From positions 250,401 to 284,585 of the forward strand of contig NZ_GG770560.1 of assembly GCF_000164135.1 (NCBI RefSeq): a stretch of 34,185 nucleotides of DNA. Reading direction: 5' to 3'. Both the position numbers and the translations under genes were made by a program. Each line of letters starts with the position of its first letter. The first letter of the stretch is position 1. Under the pieces are notes generated by a model. That model was not told the origin of the DNA, searched no databases, and was given only the letters and a program-made list of their open reading frames with translations. The stretch is from Mycobacterium parascrofulaceum ATCC BAA-614 (GTDB lineage Bacteria; Actinomycetota; Actinomycetes; Mycobacteriales; Mycobacteriaceae). Positions 22,733-29,170 of the stretch are shown here, piece after piece.

Positions 22733-22780
22733 GAACGAGACCCGTAGAAACGAGAACTACTGAGCCGCCCGGAGTTTGGA

Positions 22781-22817
22781 GCGGCGGTCCCGGACAGGGG
22801 GATGCCGGGACCGCCGC
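22781..22817. terminator. Bidirectional hairpin between the Rv2629-like gene and rafH
   Basis: A 13-base perfect stem (GCGGCGGTCCCGG and its complement) with an 11-base loop lies in the 108-base convergent gap, 48 bases after one stop and 24 after the other. It can serve both genes. Confidence 0.82.
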
Positions 22818-22840
22818 GGATTCAGTTGGTCTAGTGGTAT

Positions 22841-23644
22841 TCAGCTGGCCGGTGTGATCAGCCCGTAGTGCCCGTCGTAGCGGTGGTACAACACGCTCCC
22901 CCGGTCCCGGCCGGTGTCGACGAAGAACAGGAAGGGCTGCCCGAGCAGCCCGATCCGTTCAATGGCCTGGTCGACGGTCAGTCGCGGGGCCGGCTGCGGG
23001 CTGATGGTCAGCGGCAGCCGGAAGGGCGCCAGCTCGTCGGTGGCGCCCGGGTTGGCCTGTGCCAGACGGTATTCGGTGGGGCCTTCGCGATAAATGACGC
23101 TGTCCTGCCGGGTGGCTTCCTCGGTGAAGAGGTGAAAGTCGTAGTCCAGTTGCTCCATCTCCAGCGCGGCCTCTTCGACGGTGCAGGTGGGCAGGCTGTA
23201 CGACTTGTGCCGCATGATTCGGCGTTCGCCTTCCGGCCGGGGGAAGTACTTCGGCCGGTGCGTCGGCTCGGTTTCGTGCCGCCATTCGTGCGGCCCGCGG
23301 CTGGGCACGCCGCCCCGCTTGGCCTCCCAGTGTTCGGCGGCGCGTTCCAGTTGCCGGCGCAGCCGCGCCTCGAGACGGTCGATCGCCTCCCGCGCCGTGA
23401 CGCCTTCCACCTGCGCGCGCACCGGTCGGCCGTTGACGTCGAGATTGGCTTGCGCGATCACCCGGCGGGCCACGGCGGGGTCGCCGTGCTCGCTCAGCCT
23501 GACGTGGGCGTGCAGGACCGGTTCGTGGGTAAGGTGGCCGAGCTCGCCGATCTTGGTGCGGGCGTAGTCGTCGGCGCCGGGCAATTGCCCGTGCGTCGTT
23601 ACCTGGACGTCGAGGACGGCCGGTAGGTCGGGGCGTCGTCTCAT
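22841..23644 (-). CDS. rafH: Ribosome hibernation factor RafH (Rv0079 / DATIN family)
   Basis: The 267-residue protein matches the hypoxia-induced long HPF of mycobacteria (Rv0079, about 273 residues). Residues 10-110 form an S30AE/HPF-like domain (VLDVQVTTHGQLPGADDYAR, HAHVRLSEHGDPAVARR, EAIDRLEARLRRQLER). A linker rich in basic and aromatic residues follows (about 105-140). Residues 140-200 (IMRHKSYSLPTCTVEEAALE, FHLFTEEATRQDSVIYR) form the C-terminal dimerisation module, and a further copy-like region reads LTVDQAIERIGLLGQPFLFF (223-242). Known RafH binds the 70S decoding region and silences ribosomes during hypoxic dormancy. It follows the Rv1738-like gene by 28 bases on the same strand, so both should be driven by the DosR box at 23991. 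Confidence 0.92.
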   Translation of the reverse strand: MRRRPDLPAVLDVQVTTHGQLPGADDYARTKIGELGHLTHEPVLHAHVRLSEHGDPAVARRVIAQANLDVNGRPVRAQVEGVTAREAIDRLEARLRRQLERAAEHWEAKRGGVPSRGPHEWRHETEPTHRPKYFPRPEGERRIMRHKSYSLPTCTVEEAALEMEQLDYDFHLFTEEATRQDSVIYREGPTEYRLAQANPGATDELAPFRLPLTISPQPAPRLTVDQAIERIGLLGQPFLFFVDTGRDRGSVLYHRYDGHYGLITPAS

Positions 23645-23672
23645 GCTGGCTCTCGCTCTTCGTCGCCGTCGC

Positions 23673-23954
23673 TCAGCGGTGCAGACCCGTTACGGGTTCG
23701 TGCGTGCTGGCCTGGATGTCGGTGGATGTCGCGGCGAACAGCTGGTTCGCCAGGTCGTAGAGGGCGCGCGCGACGGCGAGTTCGTCACCGATCGCGGCCA
23801 CCGGCGGGTCGGCCGGGTCGAGGCGTGCCACGCCCACGCCGACGAGCGTGCTGCCCGCCCAGGACAGCCGCGCCTTGGCCCGGGTTTTCTCCTCGCGCTC
23901 TTCGACCAGCACGTCGATGTGGCACGACTTGGTGCCTTGGTCGCTCTTCGTCAT
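23673..23954 (-). CDS. Rv1738/Rv2632c-family small protein (DUF1876, HPF-like fold)
   Basis: The ATG at 23954 gives 93 residues, the usual length of Rv1738 (94) and Rv2632c (93). The match is strong by eye: HIDVLVEEREEKTRAKARLSW, LVGVGVARLDPADPPV, IGDELAVARALYDLANQL and STDIQASTHEP all line up with Rv1738. A longer frame to 24056 exists, but it would read through the DosR box at 23991-24004, so I reject that start. Rv1738 is a strongly induced DosR protein whose crystal structure resembles a ribosome hibernation factor; its ribosome role is proposed, not settled. The gene leads a two-gene operon with rafH. Confidence 0.9.
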   Translation of the reverse strand: MTKSDQGTKSCHIDVLVEEREEKTRAKARLSWAGSTLVGVGVARLDPADPPVAAIGDELAVARALYDLANQLFAATSTDIQASTHEPVTGLHR

Positions 23955-23990
23955 CACCAGATGCGACCATTCCGCCCACGGGCCGGAGTA

Positions 23991-24004
23991 GGGGCGGAAG
24001 TCCC
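23991..24004. promoter_or_regulatory. DosR box of the Rv1738-like / rafH operon
   Basis: On the minus strand it reads GGGACTTCCGCCCC, flanked by TTC and TA, a match to the DosR core at all but one constrained position. Its centre is about 44 bases upstream of the ATG at 23954, suggesting a short or absent leader. Confidence 0.8.
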
Positions 24005-24082
24005 GAATCGCGGGGTCGTTCGTCGGACGGGCCGGCGGGGGGAATCGGGTCAGCAAACGCCTCGGCGGCCGCGAAGAATGGC

Positions 24083-24121
24083 GTCGAACTTAATCGACAT
24101 TCTTGCTGGGCGTAATCGACA
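24083..24121. promoter_or_regulatory. EthR-type operator candidate
   Basis: TAATCGACA occurs twice in direct orientation (24091-24099 and 24113-24121), 22 bases apart, two helical turns. The first copy is part of an imperfect palindrome GTCGAACTTAATCGAC (24083-24098). TCGACA-rich repeats are typical of the EthR operator. It lies 41 bases before the regulator's own start, so autoregulation is likely. Confidence 0.5.
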
Positions 24122-24161
24122 GTTTCATTCGCGTATATCGGCGTGCCCAACAGTAGCGGGC

Positions 24162-24809
24162 GTGTCCGACCTCCCGACACAGACCAAGTACCTGCATGCC
24201 TCGCGGGGCCGCCGGTCGGCGCCGCACTCGGGTGACGACCGGGAACGGGCGATCCTGGCCACCGCGGAGCGCCTGCTGCAGGAACGGCCGCTCGCCGACT
24301 TTTCGGTGGACGACCTAGCAAAGGGCGCCGGGATTTCGCGGCCCACCTTCTACTTCTATTTCCGGTCGAAGAACGCGGTGCTGCTGTCGCTGCTCGACCA
24401 GATGAACAGCAAGGCGCAGGCGGCCCTCAGGGCGCTCGGCGGCATCTCCTCCGGCGACCCGGCTGAGCTGTGGCGCGCGCGCATCGAGGCGTTCTTCGAG
24501 GTGTCGGGTTCGCACCCGGCGGTCGCCGTAGCCGGCGCCGCGGCGAAGGCGACCAACCCGGAGGTGCGGCAGTTGTGGTCCACGCTCATGCAGCGGTGGA
24601 TCTCGCTGACCACGGCGGCCATCAAGGCGGAGCGCGGCCGGGGCGCCGCCCCCGACACCGTCCCGGCCGAACAACTGTCGGTCGCCCTCAACATGTTGAG
24701 CGAGCGGGTGATGGCCGCGACGTTCACCGCCGAGGACGAGGCGATGCCCGAGGACCGGGCGGTCGACACGCTGCTGCACATCTGGCTGGCCAGCATCTAC
24801 CAGCGCTGA
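24162..24809 (+). CDS. TetR-family repressor, EthR-like
   Basis: I choose the GTG at 24162, giving 215 residues, because EthR (Rv3855) has 216 and alignment by eye starts there; the much longer open frame to 23643 is antisense to the hibernation operon. The DNA-binding helix-turn-helix is at 27-72 (DDRERAILATAERLL, FSVDDLAKGAGISRPTFYFY). The ligand domain retains the order of EthR motifs (GSHPAVAVAGAAAKAT, LWSTLMQRWISLTTAAIKAE, DTLLHIWLASIYQR). EthR represses the Baeyer-Villiger monooxygenase gene ethA and binds lipophilic ligands. No ethA-like gene is visible here, so the target may be its own gene, the hibernation operon or the pca genes. It overlaps the pcaB 3' end by 13 bases. Confidence 0.9.
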   Translation: MSDLPTQTKYLHASRGRRSAPHSGDDRERAILATAERLLQERPLADFSVDDLAKGAGISRPTFYFYFRSKNAVLLSLLDQMNSKAQAALRALGGISSGDPAELWRARIEAFFEVSGSHPAVAVAGAAAKATNPEVRQLWSTLMQRWISLTTAAIKAERGRGAAPDTVPAEQLSVALNMLSERVMAATFTAEDEAMPEDRAVDTLLHIWLASIYQR

Positions 24810-26026
24810 CCGAGCGTCCGCCGGGCGCGGTCCAGGCTCTCGTCGATCAGCCGGTCCGCCGCACCGAAGTAGGTCGGCGACGGCGGCCCTCCGGCCAGTT
24901 CGGCGATCGCCTGTTGCTCCCCCGACACGTCGGCGGCGTCCAGGTTTTCCGACATCCGCTCGGCGTGCACCGCCAGTCCCGCCAGCAGCTCGCCGCACTG
25001 CGACCCGGCGACCACGGTGCGCCGCGCCAGGGCGCGCAGGGTGTCCCATTCGGCATGCCAGGCGCCGTCCGGCCGCTCGTCGTTGGCCAGCGCCGCGGCG
25101 GTGTGCAGGGTCGCCGCGAGCTGCGGCGCGGACAGCGCGGCCCGGCGAATGAGGATGGACAGCACGGGGTTTCGCTTGTGCGGCATCGACGACGAACGCC
25201 CGCGGTTTGCCCCGGCCGGTTCGCTCAGTTCCCCGACCTCCGGGCGGGCCATGGTGACGATGTCCGCTGCGATCCGGCCCCACGCGTCGGTGCAGCCGAC
25301 GAAGGCGTCCGCGGCCGCGGTGACCGGGGTGCGCGTCGTGTGCCAGGGCAACCGGGCCACCAAACCCAACGCCGTCGCCGCGTCGCGCATCAAACCGGCG
25401 GAGACCCCGGCCGGGTCGGCCGCGCCGGTCACCAGCGCGGCGAGCTCGGTGGTGGCCGCCAATGTCCCGGCGGCCCCGCCGATCTGGACGGGCGTGGCCA
25501 GCGCGGACAGCCCCTCGAAGGCATCGACGACGCCGGTGAGCCAGCCGGCGACCTTCACCCCGAACGTGGTCGGCGCCGCGTGCTGGGTGAGGGTGCGTGC
25601 CACCATGGGCGTCCCCCGGTGCAGGGCGGCGAGTTCGGTCAGCGTCAGGGCCTGACCCCTCAGCTGCGCGGCCAGCTCGCCGGCCACCTCGCGCACGCCG
25701 AGCATCAGGCCGGTGTCCAGGACGTCCTGACTGGTGAGGCCGCGATGAATCCACGGCGCCACGGCCGGCGCGGCGCGCTCGCGCAACAGGGCGACCAGGC
25801 CGATGACGGGGTTGCCGCCGCCCTCGGCGGCAACCGCCAGGGCCTCACAATCGTTGGCGGTCAACAGCATTGGCAGGTCGGCGCCGGCGCACTCCGGGGG
25901 CGCCAGGCCGGCGGCCACCAGGGCGTCGAGCCAGGCGGATTCCACCGCGACCATCGATTCCAGCAGCGCCCGGTCGGTCATGTGCTCGCCGGCGCGATGG
26001 TCTCCCGGCCACAACAGGTTGGTCAT
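24797..26026 (-). CDS. pcaB: 3-carboxy-cis,cis-muconate cycloisomerase PcaB
   Basis: From the ATG at 26026 the protein has 409 residues and overlaps the pcaG stop by four bases. It belongs to the fumarase/aspartase superfamily, shown by the signature SSSMPHKRNP, with the earlier conserved WIHRGLTSQDVLDTGLML and TLTQHAAPTTFGVKVAGW stretches typical of PcaB. The bacterial enzyme cyclises 3-carboxymuconate, the PcaHG product, to gamma-carboxymuconolactone. It completes the second step of the beta-ketoadipate pathway. The next steps (pcaC, pcaD or fused pcaL, pcaIJ, pcaF) are not in the window. The C-terminus ends inside the convergent TetR gene. Confidence 0.92.
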   Translation of the reverse strand: MTNLLWPGDHRAGEHMTDRALLESMVAVESAWLDALVAAGLAPPECAGADLPMLLTANDCEALAVAAEGGGNPVIGLVALLRERAAPAVAPWIHRGLTSQDVLDTGLMLGVREVAGELAAQLRGQALTLTELAALHRGTPMVARTLTQHAAPTTFGVKVAGWLTGVVDAFEGLSALATPVQIGGAAGTLAATTELAALVTGAADPAGVSAGLMRDAATALGLVARLPWHTTRTPVTAAADAFVGCTDAWGRIAADIVTMARPEVGELSEPAGANRGRSSSMPHKRNPVLSILIRRAALSAPQLAATLHTAAALANDERPDGAWHAEWDTLRALARRTVVAGSQCGELLAGLAVHAERMSENLDAADVSGEQQAIAELAGGPPSPTYFGAADRLIDESLDRARRTLGQRW

Positions 26027-26595
26027 CGCCGGCCGTCCCGGTACGCCAGGAACACCGTTTCGCGCGGGCCCTGCAGGTGGACGTCGAAACGGTAACCCGG
26101 GCAATCTGTTTCGGCGACGCACAGCAGCGTGGCGCGCCGCTCGGCGTCGAGGCCCGCCAGCAGCGGATCGGCGCCCGGGTCGACGCCGGGCAGGTAGGCC
26201 CGGGTGAACAACCGGTCCAGCAGGCCCCGCGCGAACACGGTGAGGGCGAAGAACGGCGGCCGCCCGGCGGCCGCCGGGCCGGGCGCCACGGTGGTGAAGC
26301 CGTAACGACCGGCGGGATCGGTCGCGCAGCGACCCCACCCCGTGAACGCGGCATCGTCTCGATGGCCGCGGCGCAGCGAACCGTGCTGTCGCACTATGCG
26401 TCCGCTGCCGTCGGTTTGCCACAGCTCGACCAGGGCGTCCGGAACGCCGTCGCCGGCGCCGTCGTAGACCGTGCCGTACAGCCGGAGCGCGCCCGGGTGC
26501 CCGCCGCCGACCAGGGCGCTGTCACCGGGATAGGGCAACCCGAGGCCGAGGAAGGGGCCCACCGTCTGCCCTGGGGTGCAAGCACATTCACGCAT
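26023..26595 (-). CDS. pcaG: Protocatechuate 3,4-dioxygenase alpha subunit PcaG
   Basis: The 190-residue protein starts at the ATG at 26595, overlapping the pcaH end by 8 bases. It has the intradiol dioxygenase fold: TPGQTVGPFLGLGLPY near the N-terminus, LVELWQTDGSGRI, and AFTGWGRCATDPAGRYGFTT. As expected for an alpha subunit, the iron-binding Tyr/His set of the beta chain is absent. Alpha and beta form the (alpha-beta-Fe) unit that opens protocatechuate between the two hydroxylated carbons. The gene order pcaH-pcaG-pcaB with two overlaps implies tight coupling of subunit synthesis. The sequence is Gly/Ala-rich in the loop at about 106-118 (VAPGPAAAGRPP), perhaps lineage-specific. Confidence 0.93.
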   Translation of the reverse strand: MRECACTPGQTVGPFLGLGLPYPGDSALVGGGHPGALRLYGTVYDGAGDGVPDALVELWQTDGSGRIVRQHGSLRRGHRDDAAFTGWGRCATDPAGRYGFTTVAPGPAAAGRPPFFALTVFARGLLDRLFTRAYLPGVDPGADPLLAGLDAERRATLLCVAETDCPGYRFDVHLQGPRETVFLAYRDGRR

Positions 26596-27343
26596 CGTCG
26601 GCCTCGGTCGGCGTTCGGGTGCCACCGCCCAGCACGATGTCCCACCGATAGCCGGTCGCGAACTCCGGCTCGGTGAGGTCGTGGTCGTAGCGGGCGATCA
26701 GGAGTCGGCGCGCGGCGGGGTCGAGGACGGACTGAAAGATCGGGTCCAGGTCGAACAGCGGGTCGCCCGGGAAGTACATCTGGGTGACCAGGCGCTGCGG
26801 GAAGGCGGTCCCGAAGACGGAGAAGTGGATGTGCGCGGGGCGCCACGCGTTGCGGTGGTTGCGCCACGGGTACGGGCCGGGCTTGATGGTCAGGAAGCGG
26901 TACAAGCCGTCGGGCCCGGTCAGGCACCGCCCCGCGCCGGTGAAGTTGGGGTCGAGCGGGGCCGGGTGCCGGTCGCGCTGGTGGCGGTAGCGGCCGGCGG
27001 CGTTGGCCTGCCAGATCTCAATCAGCTGCCCCGCCACCGGTCCGCCCGATCCGTCGAGCAGGCGCCCCGCGACGATCAAGCGCTCCCCCAGGGGCTGGCC
27101 CGGATGGCCGGCCGTCAGGTCGGCCTCGAGCGGGTCGACGTCCTGGTAGCCGAAGCAGGGCGCCCAGCGTTCGACCTCTTCGGGATCGACCGGCACCGGG
27201 GGCCGGTTGGGGTGGCGCAGGGCGGTGCCGCGGTAGGGCGGGTAGTCGAGCCGCGGCAGCGCCTCGTCCCCCCGGTATTCGGCTGCGATGGCGGCGATCT
27301 CGGCCGTGATGTCACCCTGAGACGCGACACACTCGGGGTTCAT
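26588..27343 (-). CDS. pcaH: Protocatechuate 3,4-dioxygenase beta subunit PcaH
   Basis: This 251-residue protein carries the non-haem Fe(III) site: Tyr119 (AAGRYRHQRDRH), Tyr158 (IKPGPYPW) and the pair His171/His173 (RPAHIHFSVFG). LIEIWQANAAGRY and NFTGAGRCLTGPDGLYRF are the usual intradiol dioxygenase landmarks. Together with PcaG it converts protocatechuate and O2 to 3-carboxy-cis,cis-muconate in the cytoplasm. It is the first gene of the pca operon; the gap to the upstream hemerythrin gene is only 60 bases on the same strand, so read-through from that operon is possible. No pcaQ/pcaU-type regulator gene lies next to it. Confidence 0.95.
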   Translation of the reverse strand: MNPECVASQGDITAEIAAIAAEYRGDEALPRLDYPPYRGTALRHPNRPPVPVDPEEVERWAPCFGYQDVDPLEADLTAGHPGQPLGERLIVAGRLLDGSGGPVAGQLIEIWQANAAGRYRHQRDRHPAPLDPNFTGAGRCLTGPDGLYRFLTIKPGPYPWRNHRNAWRPAHIHFSVFGTAFPQRLVTQMYFPGDPLFDLDPIFQSVLDPAARRLLIARYDHDLTEPEFATGYRWDIVLGGGTRTPTEADDA

Positions 27344-27403
27344 GAGTCGTGACGCTACCCTCGATGGCCCCGTGCGCTCCGGAATTCGGCGGCGCGGGCG
27401 GCG

Positions 27404-27889
27404 TTACAGCGAGCGCACCAGCGCCGCGCGCCCCTTGGTCCGCATCTTGTACAGGGCGGAGCCCCGGTATTCCTCCATTTTCGCGGCCATCTTGTTGCCC
27501 AGCTCCTCGAGCTCCGCGTCGGTGATCTTCACCTCGGGGGGAGCCGGGATCAGGTCGCGCTCCTCCTCGTCGGCGTGCGCCTCGAGCACGGTCTTGAAGG
27601 AGTTCCATTCGTCCTCGTACCCCGGCGCGCTCTGCGGGGTCTTGAGCAGTACGGAGAGCTGGTCGACCACCTGGCGGTGTTCCGCGTGGGCGACCGCGAT
27701 CAGCTTGGTGGCGTCCTTGAGGGCCGGGTAGTACAGGTCATCCTCGATGCGGAAGTGAATGTCGAGCTCGATCAGCATGTCGTCGAAAAGGGCATGCCGC
27801 TCTTCGCTGTTCACCGGCGCCTCGCTGATCTTGCGACCGAGGCCCTTGATCACGATGTGGTGTTCTTTCAGGACGTCGTAAGCGTTCAC
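27404..27889 (-). CDS. Hemerythrin (HHE domain) protein
   Basis: I place the start at the GTG at 27889, which overlaps the upstream Rieske gene's stop (GTGA) and has GGGGAAGG upstream; the 161-residue product is a complete HHE cation-binding four-helix bundle. Candidate di-iron ligands are His10/His11, His45 with Glu49 (HFRIEDDLYYP), His68/His71 (HAEHRQV) and His105 with Asp107 or Glu109 (HADEEERD). Such proteins bind O2, NO or peroxide, and several mycobacterial ones affect peroxide and NO stress responses. A lysine/glutamate-rich C-terminal helix follows. Coupling to a membrane Rieske protein suggests an electron partner for the di-iron site, which is inference. Confidence 0.9.
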   Translation of the reverse strand: MNAYDVLKEHHIVIKGLGRKISEAPVNSEERHALFDDMLIELDIHFRIEDDLYYPALKDATKLIAVAHAEHRQVVDQLSVLLKTPQSAPGYEDEWNSFKTVLEAHADEEERDLIPAPPEVKITDAELEELGNKMAAKMEEYRGSALYKMRTKGRAALVRSL

Positions 27890-28857
27890 TTGCCTTCCCC
27901 TTCTCCGATTCCCGTCGCTCCACCGAGCGCGGGCTCGGGTTCGCCTCGAACCTCGACCATTCCGTTGACCAATCTGGCCTGGTAGCACGGCAGCGGGGCC
28001 GCCGCCGGGCCGCGCACCACGTCTCCCGACTCGATCGCGAACCACGAACCGTGCCAAGGGCATACGAGCCGGCCGCGGTCGACCCAGCCGTCGGCCATGG
28101 GAGCCGCCAGGTGCGGGCACAGTTCCCCGAACGCCGCGACCTCTCCCGGCTTGGTCTGGCACACCACCAGCCCCACCCCGTCGACCTCGACCCGCACCGG
28201 CTTGCCGTTCAGGGAGCTCGCGGGGAGCACGGGCGTCCATTGCGTGGTGCGCAGCCGCGTGCCCGACTGGTCGATGCCGATGCCGGACTCGAACACCAAT
28301 GCCCCGCCGAGGTAGCTGCCCGCCACGGTGATGCCGTAACCCAGTGCGGTGAGCGCGATGCCGCGCCCGTGCCGGCCCCGGCGGCGGTCCCACCAGGACC
28401 GCGCGTAGAGCGCGGTGGCGGCCAGGTTCACCAGGCCGTGCACGGCGCCGACCCGGCGATCGGCCTCATGGGTGTGCTGCCAGTCGGTGACGCCGGTGAC
28501 CGCCGACCCGATGCTGGCCAGGATGCCCACCCCCAGCGCGCGGGACGCGAACTTCGACGCGTCGCGTACCTCGGTGGCGGGTTGGCCCGGCAGCAGGCTG
28601 AGCGCGTCCAGCGCGACGGTGGTGCCCAGGGCCCCGCTCGTCAGCGACGCCAGGGGCGGATGCACCGGGTGGCCGAGCCACACGCCGTGCAGCGCGTTGG
28701 TGACGGTGTTGCGCGCGCTCCCCAAGCCGTTGAAGGCAAAGCTCAGCAGGTGCTCGAACCGATAGCTCGGCCGGTCCAGCCACTCTTGGCGCCCGATGGC
28801 GGACACCATTCGCGTTCCGAACTTCTGCAATCGACCATCCAGTGATCGAGCAGCCAT
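27886..28857 (-). CDS. Membrane protein (DUF2231) with C-terminal Rieske [2Fe-2S] domain
   Basis: The 323-residue protein begins at the ATG at 28857 with GGGAGGA upstream. Residues 55-190 form a DUF2231-type membrane domain of about four helices (HGVWLGHPVHPPLASLTSGA, LGVGILASIGSAVTGVTDW, AVHGLVNLAATALYARSWW, GITVAGSYLGGALVFE), with several His residues at helix ends that might bind haem. Residues 200-310 form a Rieske domain: CPH at 247-249 and CPWHGS at 266-271 give the two Cys and two His ligands. The pair of domains suggests a membrane-bound electron-transfer protein. It is translationally coupled to the hemerythrin gene. The partner reductase or donor is unknown. Confidence 0.9.
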   Translation of the reverse strand: MAARSLDGRLQKFGTRMVSAIGRQEWLDRPSYRFEHLLSFAFNGLGSARNTVTNALHGVWLGHPVHPPLASLTSGALGTTVALDALSLLPGQPATEVRDASKFASRALGVGILASIGSAVTGVTDWQHTHEADRRVGAVHGLVNLAATALYARSWWDRRRGRHGRGIALTALGYGITVAGSYLGGALVFESGIGIDQSGTRLRTTQWTPVLPASSLNGKPVRVEVDGVGLVVCQTKPGEVAAFGELCPHLAAPMADGWVDRGRLVCPWHGSWFAIESGDVVRGPAAAPLPCYQARLVNGMVEVRGEPEPALGGATGIGEGEGK

Positions 28858-29170
28858 TGCACCAGTCCTCCCTCAGATGCGCCGCTAACGGCCAGCAACG
28901 CACGCAAAATCGACTCGTTACCCCTTGGTTAACCGCGCGCTCACATGCGCAGCAGAGCTGACGTGACCACCGTATCCCGGCATTCTGGCCGCGTGATTGG
29001 TAGCAACCTGTGAGTTACCACAAAGCATTCTTGTAAACGCCTGACGGCGGGTCAGTGCCGATTGAGCGGCACTTGCGCGGGTGTTTGACCGGCCGGGGGT
29101 GGATGCGAGATTCTACTTAGCGGAAGACATTTCTGCAGAGCAGACATTCAACGGCGTTAAGGCGGTTACC
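28858..29170. other. 313-base divergent intergenic region before the dioxygenase operon
   Basis: It separates the Rieske-DUF2231 gene (minus) from the dioxygenase operon (plus). I see GTTACC..GGTTAAC (28917-28933) as a loose inverted repeat and a similar GTAGCAAC/GTTACCAC pair around 29000, either of which could bind a regulator such as the IclR protein at 33712. No DosR-like box is present. A GTG at 29081 opens an upstream extension of the dioxygenase frame, which I do not use. Confidence 0.4.

Noticed and set aside
22820..22850. tRNA-like string GGTCTAGTGGTATTCAGC near the convergent end of rafH
   Set aside because: Only a D-arm-like segment is present; no acceptor stem, anticodon arm or T-arm can be folded around it.
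23643..24161. N-terminal extension of the EthR-like gene across the hibernation operon
   Set aside because: It is antisense to the Rv1738-like gene and its DosR box, and EthR length and alignment support the GTG at 24162.
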